Shown here in pieces: positions 5,075-15,120 of a stretch of DNA of 35,608 nucleotides (the first letter of the stretch is position 1; every line of letters starts with the position of its first letter). The stretch lies in contig CAJXSK010000015.1 in NCBI GenBank assembly GCA_913061075.1, forward strand, positions 1-35,608, in the 5' to 3' direction. The position numbers were made by a program, and so were the translations under genes. The notes beneath the pieces are model-generated. The model saw only the letters and a program-made list of their open reading frames with translations, had not been told where the DNA came from and made no database searches. This DNA comes from an uncultured Piscirickettsiaceae bacterium. GTDB lineage: Bacteria > Pseudomonadota > Gammaproteobacteria > Methylococcales > Cycloclasticaceae.

Positions 5075-5794
5075 TTAAGCATTTTCAACATTATGATAGA
5101 CGTGCTGAACATCATCTAAATCGTTCAGCATATCTAAAAACTTCTCAAACATTTCCACATCATCTCCACCAATTGATGTGAATGCGTGCGGAATAAACTG
5201 AATCTCATCTACATCAAAGTTTACTTCTGGAAATGCATCTAACACTGTTTGGCGGGCTTTATAGTAGTCTGTATGTGGTGCAAAAATAGATAATACGCCG
5301 TCTTCGTTTTCGATATCTGTTACGTCAACATCGGCATCCATAAGTGCGTCTAACACAGCTTCTTCATTATCATGCTTGAACACTAGAATAACTGAGTGAT
5401 CAAACATATGGCTAACACTGCCTTGTGTGCCAATTTTACATTTTGTTTTTGTGAACGCTTGGCGAACATCACCAAAGGTGCGGTTTGGGTTATCCGTTAA
5501 ACAATCAATAATGGCCATACAACCGCCTGGGCCATAGCCTTCGTAACGCGCTGGAGAGTAATCTTCGCCACCGCCGCCTTTGGCCTTATCTATGGCTTTG
5601 TCTATAACATGCGCTGGCACTTGGTCTTTTTTAGCACGGTCTATAAGACTGCGTAGTGCCAAATTGCCTTCTGGGTCAAACCCGCCTGTTTTTGCAACAA
5701 CATAAATTTCACGGCCATAACGGCTGTAAACCTTGGCTTTCATGTCCGATGTTTTAGCCATCGACTCTTTACGGTTTTGGTATGCTCTTCCCAT
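5075..5794 (-). CDS. YebC/PmpR family protein, YeeN-type
   Basis: This 239-residue protein begins [35 protein letters not shown] and contains the family core [29 protein letters not shown] and GSVSHMFD. It ends YHNVENA. The lack of the GHSKW start and the MGR...YHNV ends place it nearer E. coli YeeN than classical YebC. The family has been called a transcriptional regulator and, more recently, a ribosome-associated factor that helps translation through difficult proline-containing stretches; which applies to this subfamily is open. It is 48 bases downstream of the DUF1244 gene. Confidence 0.9.
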   Translation of the reverse strand: MGRAYQNRKESMAKTSDMKAKVYSRYGREIYVVAKTGGFDPEGNLALRSLIDRAKKDQVPAHVIDKAIDKAKGGGGEDYSPARYEGYGPGGCMAIIDCLTDNPNRTFGDVRQAFTKTKCKIGTQGSVSHMFDHSVILVFKHDNEEAVLDALMDADVDVTDIENEDGVLSIFAPHTDYYKARQTVLDAFPEVNFDVDEIQFIPHAFTSIGGDDVEMFEKFLDMLNDLDDVQHVYHNVENA

Positions 5795-5842
5795 CTAATT
5801 TATCTCCATTACTTTTTCAATCTTTCGTTAATTGGTACTCGT

Positions 5843-6145
5843 TTAGCCTTTGCGTCTTTTTTCGCCTACTTCAAATGCTGCCAATTGTTCGGGTGTAGCC
5901 GGCTGTTGATATTTGCCTTTCCATTCAGCAAATGGCATCCCATAGACTACTTCACGCGCTGCGTCGTAATCTATCTCTACGCCCTTTTCTTTAGATTCTG
6001 CCATGTACCATTTAGAAAAACAGTTGCGGCAAAAGTCAGCTAAGTTCATTAGGTCTATATTTTGCACTTCGGTATGGTCTTGGAAGTGTTTGATAATGCG
6101 TCTAAACGCCGCTGCTTCTATTTCTAATTGTGTTTGTTTGTCCAT
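5843..6145 (-). CDS. DUF1244 family protein
   Basis: This 100-residue soluble protein carries the family signature IEAAAFRRIIKHFQDHTEVQNIDLMNLADFCRNCFSKWY (9-47) and YGMPFAEWKGKYQ (68-80). The CRNC pair (Cys39, Cys42) is conserved and could bind metal, which is inference. The function is unknown. It starts 12 bases after zapE ends, so the two are almost certainly cotranscribed. Confidence 0.85.
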   Translation of the reverse strand: MDKQTQLEIEAAAFRRIIKHFQDHTEVQNIDLMNLADFCRNCFSKWYMAESKEKGVEIDYDAAREVVYGMPFAEWKGKYQQPATPEQLAAFEVGEKRRKG

Positions 6146-6157
6146 GGGGTTCTCCTA

Positions 6158-7264
6158 TTACGGTAAATGGGGGCGCTCTAAGTATTCTTGTGATTGCATT
6201 TCTAGTAATCGGCTAACGGTTCGTTCAAACTGAAACGCGAGTTTTTTACCTTGATACAGTTGATTACACGGCACTTCTGCCGATATGATTAATTTAACAT
6301 TGTGATCGTATAGCTCATCAACTAAATTAACAAAACGATTCGCCAAATCATTACTCATGTCATTCATAACGGTAACATCTGACACGAGCACTGTGTGGAA
6401 ATAGCGTGAAATCTCAATGTAATCTGCTGCGCCACGAGGTATGTCACAAATGGTTTTGTAGTCAAACCACACAACGCCTTCGGCACAATGTTTAACGTCG
6501 ACTAGACGGCCTTCTATTTCAAGTTCTGATTCTGGCTCAACATCTGCCGCCGTCATGTGTTCGAACAATTCTGTTAACGTAATATTTGCCTTTTCATCTA
6601 GCGGTGAGTGGTATATTTCGGCCTGTTCTAATTCACGTAATCGATAGTCCGTACCGCTATCTAACTTTAATACATCGCAGTGTGTTTTTAGGGCTTCAAT
6701 CGCTGGCAAAAATCGTGCGCGTTGTAAGCCGCCTTTATAAAGGCCATCAGGTTCTATATTAGACGTGGCAACCAAACACACGTCTTTTTCAAATAATGCT
6801 TCAAATAGCCGCCCCAGTAACATAGCATCTGTAATATCCGAGACGAAGAATTCATCAAAACAAATGACTCTATTGTGTTTCGCAATATCTTCAGCAACGG
6901 TTTGTAAAGGGTCACTAACATTACTAAGCTCACCTAGTTTTTTATGCACTGTTTGCATGAAGCGATGGAAATGCTTACGCTGTTTTTGTTCAAACGGCAG
7001 TGCATCGTAGAAGATATCCATTAAATAGGTTTTACCCTGTCCTACACCACCCCATAAATATAGACCTTTAGGCACTGTTGCCTTTACTAACGGTTTACTT
7101 CTAAATGATGAAAAAAAGCCCTTTGGAGCCTTTTCTGTCGTTTTAACAGGGTTTATCAGCTCATTAAACAAGGCTTCCAAACGTTCAATGACAATTCGTT
7201 GGGCATCATCTGCAATAAACCCATGCTTTGCGAGGTCTGATTGATAACGTTCTAGTGGACTCAT
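6158..7264 (-). CDS. zapE: Cell division protein ZapE (AFG1-like ATPase)
   Basis: This 368-residue AFG1/ZapE family AAA-type ATPase has a Walker A motif, GGVGQGKT (72-79), and a Walker B, VICFDEFFV (133-141). These are followed by SDITDAMLLGRLFEALF and the ATSNIEPDGLYKGGLQRARFLPAI sensor region typical of the family. In E. coli, ZapE associates with the divisome and affects Z-ring stability in an ATP-dependent way. It heads the leftward operon zapE-DUF1244-yeeN type-DUF4870. The 85-base gap to the divergent gene at 7350 must carry both promoters. Confidence 0.93.
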   Translation of the reverse strand: MSPLERYQSDLAKHGFIADDAQRIVIERLEALFNELINPVKTTEKAPKGFFSSFRSKPLVKATVPKGLYLWGGVGQGKTYLMDIFYDALPFEQKQRKHFHRFMQTVHKKLGELSNVSDPLQTVAEDIAKHNRVICFDEFFVSDITDAMLLGRLFEALFEKDVCLVATSNIEPDGLYKGGLQRARFLPAIEALKTHCDVLKLDSGTDYRLRELEQAEIYHSPLDEKANITLTELFEHMTAADVEPESELEIEGRLVDVKHCAEGVVWFDYKTICDIPRGAADYIEISRYFHTVLVSDVTVMNDMSNDLANRFVNLVDELYDHNVKLIISAEVPCNQLYQGKKLAFQFERTVSRLLEMQSQEYLERPHLP

Positions 7265-7349
7265 GGTGATATACAGCTGTAACTGTGATAGATTATGCGG
7301 GCTTTAATTATTAGATAACAACCGGACAACATTGTAACAATTTTTATCA

Positions 7350-7682
7350 ATGAACATTCAATCTAGCAACATTAACGTAAATCTACCCGCTGCGCTGAAT
7401 AGTGCAAACCGTGGCAGGCCGTTAAATAGTGTTGAAACGGCTAAGCCAGACACTGCTCGTTCGCAAAGCTCTAACCCATCCAACACAGTTAATGGGGCTG
7501 AGAAGCGTGCCGTTCTCGATGCCTTGAACACTATTGACCAACATAACAAATTAGACAGAGTCTCTAAAGAAAACACGCCCCCTTCTCAATCTATTCAAAC
7601 CTACTTAGACAATGCGAATCTTGCTAGCCAGCCCCAACGGGATGAATTGCAACTGTTACTTGGCATTGATATTTTTGTTTAA
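7350..7682 (+). CDS. Hypothetical protein, 110 residues
   Basis: I do not recognise a named family. The N-terminal two thirds is low-complexity and polar (Asn, Ser, Thr rich), with no signal peptide or membrane helix. The C-terminus, SIQTYLDNANLASQPQRDELQLLLGIDIFV, is the compact part and looks conserved. Short proteins ending in similar R-D-E-L-LLGID-(hydrophobic) motifs are, as I recall, common in gammaproteobacteria. It lies 18 bases upstream of yciB and is divergent from zapE. No strong Shine-Dalgarno sequence precedes the ATG. Confidence 0.6.
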   Translation: MNIQSSNINVNLPAALNSANRGRPLNSVETAKPDTARSQSSNPSNTVNGAEKRAVLDALNTIDQHNKLDRVSKENTPPSQSIQTYLDNANLASQPQRDELQLLLGIDIFV

Positions 7683-7700
7683 AACCCAATACCACACATC

Positions 7701-8276
7701 ATGAAGTTTTTATTTGATTTTTTCCCCATCATTCTTTTCTTTATTGCCTATAAATGGCAAGGCATCTACGCAGCCACCGTCATTGCTATTGCAGCTTCAG
7801 CGGTTCAAGTCGCTTATTACTGGCTGAAAAATAAATCGTTTGAAACAACGCATGTTGCCACTTTTTTGATTATTACCGTATTTGGTGGGCTAACACTCTA
7901 TTTGCAAGACGAAGCTTTCATTAAATGGAAACCTACCATCGTTAATTGGTTATTTGGCTTGGTCTGTCTTGGCAGTCAGTTTATTGGCAAGCAACCTGTT
8001 ATTCAACGAATGATGAAAGGCAACATTTCATTACCTGATAATGTATGGACAAACCTTAATGCGATGTGGGCCGCATTTTTTATATTTTTAGGTGGCATCA
8101 ACCTATGCGTTATGTACAATTTCGACACGGACACTTGGGTAAACTTTAAGCTCTTTGGCATGCTTGGGCTTACCCTTTTATTTGTTGTACTGCAGGGCTT
8201 TTACTTAATGAAACACATTCAAGAAGATCCAGACACCCAAGAAACCAACCAAGAAACCAACCAAGAACTTAAATAA
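7701..8276 (+). CDS. yciB: YciB/IspZ family inner membrane septation protein
   Basis: This 191-residue protein begins MKFLFDFFPIILFFIAYKWQGIYAAT, the standard YciB start. It has about five membrane helices and the conserved loop KPTIVNWLFGLVCLGSQFIGKQPVIQRMM, with NVWTNLNAMWAAFF later. The family affects cell envelope integrity and septation. The tail is a short internal duplication (QETNQETNQELK). Its stop codon shares one base with the bolA start, so the two are translationally coupled. Confidence 0.93.
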   Translation: MKFLFDFFPIILFFIAYKWQGIYAATVIAIAASAVQVAYYWLKNKSFETTHVATFLIITVFGGLTLYLQDEAFIKWKPTIVNWLFGLVCLGSQFIGKQPVIQRMMKGNISLPDNVWTNLNAMWAAFFIFLGGINLCVMYNFDTDTWVNFKLFGMLGLTLLFVVLQGFYLMKHIQEDPDTQETNQETNQELK

Positions 8277-8563
8277 TGAACATAACTGAATTAATTAATG
8301 AAAAAATTACTGAGGCTCTTCAGCCTGAGTTCATCGAAGTATTAGATGATAGCCAAGCACACGCGGGGCATGAAGGTGCAAAATCGGGCGGCGGCCATTT
8401 TTACTTAACCGTAACCTCCGATCAATTTGAAAATAAATCACGCATTCAACGTCATCAACTTGTTTACAAAGCACTCGGTGAGATGATGAAAAAAGACATT
8501 CACGCTTTAAGCATTAAAGCGTATACCCCGGAAGAAAAACCTCAACAACAGGAGATATCATGA
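8276..8563 (+). CDS. BolA family protein
   Basis: This 95-residue protein has the BolA fold signature. FIEVLDDSQAHAGH (18-31) gives the HxGH-type region, followed by GGGHFYLTVTSDQFENKSRIQRHQLVYKAL and HALSIKAYTPEE. BolA proteins work with monothiol glutaredoxins in Fe-S and iron handling, and some act as transcription factors; the exact role is not readable here. It sits between yciB and a parvulin with overlaps of 1 and 4 bases, an arrangement common in gammaproteobacteria. Confidence 0.93.
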   Translation: MNITELINEKITEALQPEFIEVLDDSQAHAGHEGAKSGGGHFYLTVTSDQFENKSRIQRHQLVYKALGEMMKKDIHALSIKAYTPEEKPQQQEIS

Positions 8564-9354
8564 AGGTTACTGTTTCAATTATCGCGTCACTTTTACTAGT
8601 GACTGCTTCACAACTTACTATCGCAGCTGATGACCCAACTGTAGCAACAGTTAACGGCACCAATTTAAAAAAATCAATGTTGCAATTTTATGCATTAGAA
8701 AGAAGGCAAGTTGATCCTAAAAGCACTGTGCCGATAGACAAGCTAACAACTGACCTTGTTAACATGGCTTTATTAAAGGATGAGGCTATTAAGAAAAAAC
8801 TAAACAATAACGACGATTTTAAAGCACGTATGGATTTCATTAATCTAAGCATGTTATCTCAAGTTGCTATGATTGATTTTTTAGATAATAACCCTATTCC
8901 TGAAAAGCGTCTAAAAGAAGAATACGATGCAAGAATTGGTCAAATAAAAGTTCAAGAGTTTAAAGCCAGCCATATTTTGCTTAAAGAAGAAGGTAAAGCT
9001 AAAGAAGTTATTGCCAAGCTTGCAAAAGGTAAAAAATTTGCTGATCTTGCAAAAGAAAACTCTACAGGTCCTACTGCATCAAAAGGTGGTGATTTAGGTT
9101 GGTTTAACCCACAACGTATGGTGCCAGAGTTTTCACAAGCGGTAGCAAAACTGAAAGATAACGAATACACGAAACAAGCGATAAGAACGCAGTTTGGCTA
9201 CCACGTTATTTTACGTACCGGTGCACGTGATGGCAAACCACCAACATTTGAAGAAGTAAAGCCAAACATTTCAGCGGCACTTGAACAAGAACATATTCAA
9301 AAGCACATTAATGAACTTCGTAAATCTGCAAAGATAAGCATTACTAAGCAATAA
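8560..9354 (+). CDS. Parvulin-type periplasmic peptidyl-prolyl isomerase
   Basis: This 264-residue protein has a signal peptide (MKVTVSIIASLLLVTASQLTIA, cleaved near 22). A SurA/PrsA-like helical N domain follows (25-130), then a parvulin domain at about 135-225 with ASHILLKEE, FADLAKENSTGPTASKGGDLGWF and FGYHVILR. It catalyses prolyl cis-trans isomerisation of exported proteins. It resembles the PpiC/PrsA group rather than two-domain SurA. The start overlaps bolA by 4 bases. A strong terminator follows. Confidence 0.9.
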   Translation: MKVTVSIIASLLLVTASQLTIAADDPTVATVNGTNLKKSMLQFYALERRQVDPKSTVPIDKLTTDLVNMALLKDEAIKKKLNNNDDFKARMDFINLSMLSQVAMIDFLDNNPIPEKRLKEEYDARIGQIKVQEFKASHILLKEEGKAKEVIAKLAKGKKFADLAKENSTGPTASKGGDLGWFNPQRMVPEFSQAVAKLKDNEYTKQAIRTQFGYHVILRTGARDGKPPTFEEVKPNISAALEQEHIQKHINELRKSAKISITKQ

Positions 9355-9379
9355 TTAATCCACATATTACGACCTACAC

Positions 9380-9415
9380 AAAAAGGCCTTTAACTCAGTG
9401 TTAAAGGCCTTTTTT
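9380..9415 (+). terminator. Intrinsic terminator after the yciB-bolA-parvulin operon
   Basis: AAAAAGGCCTTTAAC pairs perfectly with GTTAAAGGCCTTTTT around the loop TCAGT, and the right arm runs into a T tract. The A/T symmetry means it could work in both directions. Confidence 0.9.
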
Positions 9416-9547
9416 ATGCCTACTCCGACCATAAGAATCTTCAATACGTACTTTGTACGCCACAATCACAGATAGAATGTGACCTCATTCGCATAACTTT
9501 TTTAGAATTGCTCTATATTTATACGTACAGATAAATAAGGGAACGTC

Positions 9548-10969
9548 ATGAAAGTAGCCAATCAAGTAGAAAAGCAATTTCTATTTCATCATATTGATTA
9601 TGAAGCAATACCCGTTGACGATAAAACTCTTTCTTTAGAAGAGCTCGATAAGAAATTCAGCAACAACCAGCAAGTACTCCTACGTACCGTATTAATACGC
9701 TGTAATAACCAAATTGAACTGATTATTGTTCCCGTAAACGAATTAATCGATTTCAGTGCGCTTGAAGGGATTAAAGAGAACATCCTAGATATTATCCCCT
9801 TAGCAGAATGTGCAAATTTTTACCCAAGCTGCGATGTAGGCATCGTTCCGCCGATAAGCTCTAAAGAAGTGGCGCGTACACACATTGCCAATTCAATAAA
9901 CAACTTCAGTACTGTTGTTTTTGAAACAGGAAAGGCCAATGACCTTGTCTCTTTATCAACATCTGACTTTTATAAACTCCATAAAAATGCACTGACAGTT
10001 GATATAACAACACCTGCAAAAGACTTGGTGTTTAATGAAATTAATGAAACTGAGAGTAAAAAATTAAAACAAAAATTCACACCTGATAACGATAAAAAAA
10101 ACAATTTACAACGTTTATATAAGCTGCCACCGTTACCAGATATTACTACTAAAGTTATTCAATTAAAAAACAACCCTAGTGCTGATGCGAAGGCTTTAGC
10201 CAGCCTTATAGAAAAGGATCCTAGCCTGACTGCACAGGTCATTCGTTATTCAAAATCAGCCTTTTTTAACTATCAAGGTGAAATAACGTCCGTTCAAGAA
10301 GCAATATCACGCGTTTTAGGTTTTGACCTCGTCATGAATATGGCCCTAGGCTTATCGGCTGGTAAAGCATTAACAAACCCACCTGACGGCCCTTTGGGTC
10401 TAAATGAATTCTGGAAACACGCCGTTTATAGCGCAACGTTAGCTCAACGGTTGTCTCAAAAAATACCTCAAGATATTCGACCTAATTCAAATTTAGCCTA
10501 CCTTTCTGGATTACTCCATAATTTTGGTTTTTTATTGCTGGGACACTTGTTTCAACCAGAGTTTTTTCTCTTAAATAAACTATATGCCGCTAATTTAAAA
10601 TGTTCCATAGTCGCCATTGAAAAGCATGCGCTTGGTATGGGCGCAGGGCAAAATGCCATCAACATGGGCCATGCTGAATTAGGGTCATGGCTATTAGATA
10701 ATTGGCAAATACCCAAAGAAGTTATAGTCGCAACGAAGGAACACCACAATCACAGTTATTCTGGAGAGCATGCAAACTATGCCTCTTTAATTGCTCTAGT
10801 AGATAGTGCGCTTGGTATCCACGGCATTGGCGACAACCGTAATGAATACTTGAATACAAAATTCTGTAAGGCGCTTAAAATATCACCTGATGTTGTCTTA
10901 GAAGAATTAGAAAAAATCATAAGCGAACACGAACAAATTGAATCAATTGCCAAACAGTTTGCAGCATAA
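9548..10969 (+). CDS. HDOD-domain protein with YbaK-like N-terminal region
   Basis: This is a 473-residue protein. Residues 1-160 resemble the YbaK/aminoacyl-tRNA-deacylase fold (HHIDYEAIPVDDKTLSLEELDKKF ... NFYPSCDVGIVPPIS). Residues about 186-400 form an HDOD domain (LYKLPPLPDITTKVIQLKNNPSADAKALASLIEKDPSLTAQVIRYSKSAFF). At the place of the HD pair it reads LLHNFGF (His324-Asn325), so catalytic metal binding is unlikely, as is usual for HDOD proteins. HDOD proteins are regulatory scaffolds in signalling and motility. AAGGGA lies just upstream of the ATG. It stands alone between a terminator and adk. Confidence 0.8.
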   Translation: MKVANQVEKQFLFHHIDYEAIPVDDKTLSLEELDKKFSNNQQVLLRTVLIRCNNQIELIIVPVNELIDFSALEGIKENILDIIPLAECANFYPSCDVGIVPPISSKEVARTHIANSINNFSTVVFETGKANDLVSLSTSDFYKLHKNALTVDITTPAKDLVFNEINETESKKLKQKFTPDNDKKNNLQRLYKLPPLPDITTKVIQLKNNPSADAKALASLIEKDPSLTAQVIRYSKSAFFNYQGEITSVQEAISRVLGFDLVMNMALGLSAGKALTNPPDGPLGLNEFWKHAVYSATLAQRLSQKIPQDIRPNSNLAYLSGLLHNFGFLLLGHLFQPEFFLLNKLYAANLKCSIVAIEKHALGMGAGQNAINMGHAELGSWLLDNWQIPKEVIVATKEHHNHSYSGEHANYASLIALVDSALGIHGIGDNRNEYLNTKFCKALKISPDVVLEELEKIISEHEQIESIAKQFAA

Positions 10970-11017
10970 ACCTTAATAATTTTAAGCAATTTATATAAGG
11001 GTCAGTGGATAAAATAA

Positions 11018-11713
<696 letters not shown>

Positions 11714-11733
11714 TAGAGCCTTCTAAATAGTCA

Positions 11734-11759
11734 ACATTCAACCCTACTAGGTTGAATGT
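11734..11759. repeat. Perfect hairpin after adk
   Basis: ACATTCAACC (11734-11743) and GGTTGAATGT (11750-11759) form a perfect 10-bp stem with a 6-base loop. It is followed by an A tract on the + strand, so it is not a conventional rightward terminator. It could act in mRNA 3' stabilisation, or as a terminator on the minus strand. Confidence 0.6.
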
Positions 11760-11768
11760 AAAAATCAA

Positions 11769-11810
11769 TAAATAGCCAACCTAGTTTTTCTTAGTTGGCT
11801 ATTTACTTTT
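11769..11810 (+). terminator. Terminator after adk
   Basis: Perfect 12-bp arms at 11769-11780 and 11794-11805 enclose a 13-base loop and are followed by CTTTT. It lies 10 bases after the preceding hairpin and ends 29 bases before asd. Confidence 0.7.
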
Positions 11811-11839
11811 AAAAATCCAAATTATCAAGGAATTAAAAA

Positions 11840-12859
11840 ATGAAAACTTATGACGTTGCTGTTGTTGGTGCCACAGGCGCTGTTGGTGAAACAATGTTAT
11901 CCATTTTGGAAGAAAGAAATTTTCCCATAAGAAATTTATACCCTTTGGCAAGTAGTCGTTCTGCTGGTGGAACGATTCAGTTCAAAGGCAAGAATATTAA
12001 AATTACGAATTTAGCTGACTTTGATTTTGCACAAGTCCAAATAGGTTTGTTTTCTGCCGGTGGCTCTGTCTCCGCGGAATATGCACCAAAAGCTGCAGCT
12101 GCAGGATGTGTCGTTATCGACAATACATCTCATTTTAGATATGACGATGACATCCCTCTTGTTATCCCTGAAGTCAACCCAGAAGCCATTGCCCAACATA
12201 CCAATAAAGGCATCATTGCGAACCCAAACTGTTCAACCATTCAAATGTTAGTGGCCCTAAAGCCAATTTATGATGCTGTGGGTATTGAACGCATCAACGT
12301 GTGCACCTATCAAGCAGTGTCTGGTACAGGTAAAAGCGCTATTGAAGAACTCGCTGGCCAAACTGCAAAGTTACTCAATGGCAAAAAAGCAGAAGCTAGC
12401 GTCTACCCCAAACAAATTGCTTTCAATGTTTTACCTCAAATAGACGTTTTTCTCGAAAATGGCTACACAAAAGAAGAAATGAAAATGGTTTGGGAAACTA
12501 ATAAGATTTTTAATGACCAAACCATAAAAGTTAATCCAACTGCCGTCCGAGTCCCTGTTTTTTATGGGCATTCAGAAGCTATACATATTGAAACAAAAGA
12601 AAATATTAGTCTCGAAAAAGCCAGTGAATTACTTTCAAACTTTGATGGAATCACCCTGCTTGATGAACGGGAAGATGGAGGATACGCCACTGCCGTTACT
12701 GAATCAGCCGGACAAGACGACGTATACGTAAGCCGAGTAAGAAAAGACATCTCGCATCCAAATGGTTTAAATATGTGGGTTGTTGCCGATAATGTAAGAA
12801 AAGGCGCAGCACTGAATAGTGTACAAATTGCAGAGGTACTGGTAAAAAATTATCTATAG
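11840..12859 (+). CDS. asd: Aspartate-semialdehyde dehydrogenase
   Basis: This 339-residue enzyme reduces aspartyl phosphate to aspartate semialdehyde with NADPH, the branch point to lysine/diaminopimelate, methionine and threonine. The NADP site is VVGATGAVGETML (8-20). The catalytic Cys is in NPNCSTIQM (Cys131), followed by QAVSGTGKSAIEEL, and the catalytic His lies in FYGHSEAIHIE (His244). The length and motifs fit the shorter class found in Pseudomonas and Gram-positives rather than E. coli Asd. The start has AAGGAATTAAAA upstream. It is a single gene upstream of fimV. Confidence 0.95.
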   Translation: MKTYDVAVVGATGAVGETMLSILEERNFPIRNLYPLASSRSAGGTIQFKGKNIKITNLADFDFAQVQIGLFSAGGSVSAEYAPKAAAAGCVVIDNTSHFRYDDDIPLVIPEVNPEAIAQHTNKGIIANPNCSTIQMLVALKPIYDAVGIERINVCTYQAVSGTGKSAIEELAGQTAKLLNGKKAEASVYPKQIAFNVLPQIDVFLENGYTKEEMKMVWETNKIFNDQTIKVNPTAVRVPVFYGHSEAIHIETKENISLEKASELLSNFDGITLLDEREDGGYATAVTESAGQDDVYVSRVRKDISHPNGLNMWVVADNVRKGAALNSVQIAEVLVKNYL

Positions 12860-12935
12860 TCTATATTAAGTACATATACAAACTATAGACACTTCACTAT
12901 TACAGAAAAGTTGTCCACACAATCAGGAGATTCTC

Positions 12936-15113
12936 GTGAGAAATACAAAACAAGCCATCGCTGCTCTATGTTTAATTAATAGTTCAAGCGCATTCGCATT
13001 AGGCATTGGCGACATTACAACTCACTCTGCACTTAATCAGGTACTGAACGCAAAAATACCCTTGGTTAGTTCAAAAAATGAGGACCCGACAAACATCAGT
13101 GTTGATCTTGCTTCGAGAGAAACATTTAAACAAGCCGGAATCGATCGTCCGCAATATTTGTCTGATTTAAAATTCACGCCGATTGTGAATGCAAATGGCG
13201 ATGTAACCATTACAGTTACATCAAGCTCAAGCATTAAGGAGCCCTTTGTCAATTTCATTCTAGAAGTAGAATGGCCTCAAGGAAGAACATTAAAAGAGTT
13301 TACTATTTTGCTCGACCCGCCTATCACAATGGCCGATGTTACGACAGCACCAGTAGAACTTGCTAAAAGCTCATCTATGACGGCTCTTCCAGCAACAACA
13401 AAAGCTACAACAGCGGTTCGTAGCACCCTGCCCTCTAAATCTAGGCAACTAGCATCAAACTATGGACCAACAAGAAGTAACGATACCGTATGGGGAATAG
13501 CAAAAAAACTGCTCTCTAACAACAACGGCATCAGTCATGAACAAATGATGATGGCTTTATTTGAGAACAATCCCAAGGCATTTTACAAAAACAATATCAA
13601 TGCTTTAATGAAAGGCCAAGTATTACAAGTGCCTGATAATGATGCTGTTAATCAACTATCTGCTCAACAAGCCCAGTCAGCATTTAATGAACAAAACATT
13701 CAATGGTCTGCTTCTGCTAGGGCTAAACAAGCACAAAGCTCAAACAACACGAACAATGGCAGTTCAAGCAACACGTTTACCGAGGCTACGTTAACTTTAT
13801 TAACGCCTGAGGAACCTGCTGACAACCAAGTAGCAAATACAGACACTAGCAACGTAACATCTCCTGCCGCTACATCAGGCTCATCAAATGCTGCCAATCA
13901 AGCAAATATTGCTCTTGAAATGGCAACGACCAATGAGCAGGAAAACAAAGAATTAAAAAGCAGGCTAAGTGAGCTTGAATCCCAAGTTGAAAAACTGCAA
14001 CGCCTCATCGCATTAAAAGATGACCAATTGGCTCAGCTTCAAACTAAACCTGTAGAAACAACAAAAACCATCCCAGCAAAAAAACAAGCACCCGTTGCTG
14101 TTGCTCCTGTAGAACCAGAAGAAACTGAGGAAAGCATGCTGCCTTTATATGCAGGCGGTGGTCTACTCATTGCGTTACTTGGCCTATTTTTAGCTCGACG
14201 CAAAAAAAGTGACGACCAACCATTCCCAATGTCTGATGAGCCCGCAAACGAAAAGCGTGACTTATTTGAAGAAACAATGAGTGAAATAGAAGTAGTAGAA
14301 GAACTTCCAACAGCGGAAAACGACACTCATCTTGAGTCAGAATCACTTCTCAGTGAATTTACGCCCAGTGAATTTGAAAACCTTGATGAATCTTTAGAAG
14401 CAGACCCATTAACAGAATGTGATGTTTACATAGCCTATGGACGCTATCAGCAAGCTGAAGATCTTATTCAAAAATCCATTGAAGAAGACCCTACAAATGA
14501 AGCATATAAACTGAAACTACTCGATGTGTATTATTCATCAGAAAACCCTTCTGCTTTTGAAGACCTTGCTAAAGATTTAGATCATCTAAAAACATCTGAC
14601 CCAGAAATGTGGGCCAATATTTCAAACATGGGCGCAGATATTTGCCCCGAATCTATTTTATTCGTTTCACCAATGAGTGATGACAACCAGTCTGATGACC
14701 TGTCTGATACAGACCTTTCTGAAGCCGTTGAAGAAACCAATGAAACAATGCTTAACATTGAAGATGAAACTACTGAAGAATTGGGTTCTCTCGATTTTGA
14801 AATGCCAGAAGCAACAACGGAAATATCAGATATAAGTGAAGAAATATCACTTGATTCTACTGATGAACCAATTAATGAAGAAACTCCTTCAGATGAAGAT
14901 AATAACGAATTTGATTTTGACTTTGATCTGATAAAACCAGACGAAGATTCAAGCGGTTCTGTGGATTCAAATGCTGATACTAAACTTTCACTTGCAGAAG
15001 CTTACATTGACATGCTTGATATGGAATCAGCTAAAGAAGCATTAGATGAAGTCATAGAAACCGGCAGTGCAGAACAAATCGAAAAAGCAAAATCATTGTT
15101 AGATAAATTATAG
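12936..15113 (+). CDS. fimV: FimV/HubP-like peptidoglycan-binding polar protein
   Basis: This 725-residue protein starts with GTG, chosen because AGGAGA lies just before it. It has a signal peptide followed by LGIGDITTHSALNQVLNAKIPLVS, the FimV N-terminal hallmark. A LysM-like segment follows (about 183-232, TVWGIAKKLLSNN...MKGQVLQVPD), then a coiled coil (about 333-370) and one membrane helix (about 401-421). A very acidic cytoplasmic part with TPR-like helices (490-545) precedes a FimV C-terminal motif (SLAEAYIDMLDMESAKEALDEVIETGSAEQIEKAKSLLDKL). FimV/HubP proteins organise the cell pole, type IV pili, flagella and chemoreceptors. Its location between asd and a metabolic operon is common in gammaproteobacteria. 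Confidence 0.92.
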   Translation: MRNTKQAIAALCLINSSSAFALGIGDITTHSALNQVLNAKIPLVSSKNEDPTNISVDLASRETFKQAGIDRPQYLSDLKFTPIVNANGDVTITVTSSSSIKEPFVNFILEVEWPQGRTLKEFTILLDPPITMADVTTAPVELAKSSSMTALPATTKATTAVRSTLPSKSRQLASNYGPTRSNDTVWGIAKKLLSNNNGISHEQMMMALFENNPKAFYKNNINALMKGQVLQVPDNDAVNQLSAQQAQSAFNEQNIQWSASARAKQAQSSNNTNNGSSSNTFTEATLTLLTPEEPADNQVANTDTSNVTSPAATSGSSNAANQANIALEMATTNEQENKELKSRLSELESQVEKLQRLIALKDDQLAQLQTKPVETTKTIPAKKQAPVAVAPVEPEETEESMLPLYAGGGLLIALLGLFLARRKKSDDQPFPMSDEPANEKRDLFEETMSEIEVVEELPTAENDTHLESESLLSEFTPSEFENLDESLEADPLTECDVYIAYGRYQQAEDLIQKSIEEDPTNEAYKLKLLDVYYSSENPSAFEDLAKDLDHLKTSDPEMWANISNMGADICPESILFVSPMSDDNQSDDLSDTDLSEAVEETNETMLNIEDETTEELGSLDFEMPEATTEISDISEEISLDSTDEPINEETPSDEDNNEFDFDFDLIKPDEDSSGSVDSNADTKLSLAEAYIDMLDMESAKEALDEVIETGSAEQIEKAKSLLDKL

Positions 15114-15120
15114 GTCAAAA

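Noticed and set aside
13670-13790. Low-complexity Asn/Ser/Gln region of fimV as a repeat array
   Set aside because: It is a linker of biased composition without a fixed repeat unit, normal for FimV.
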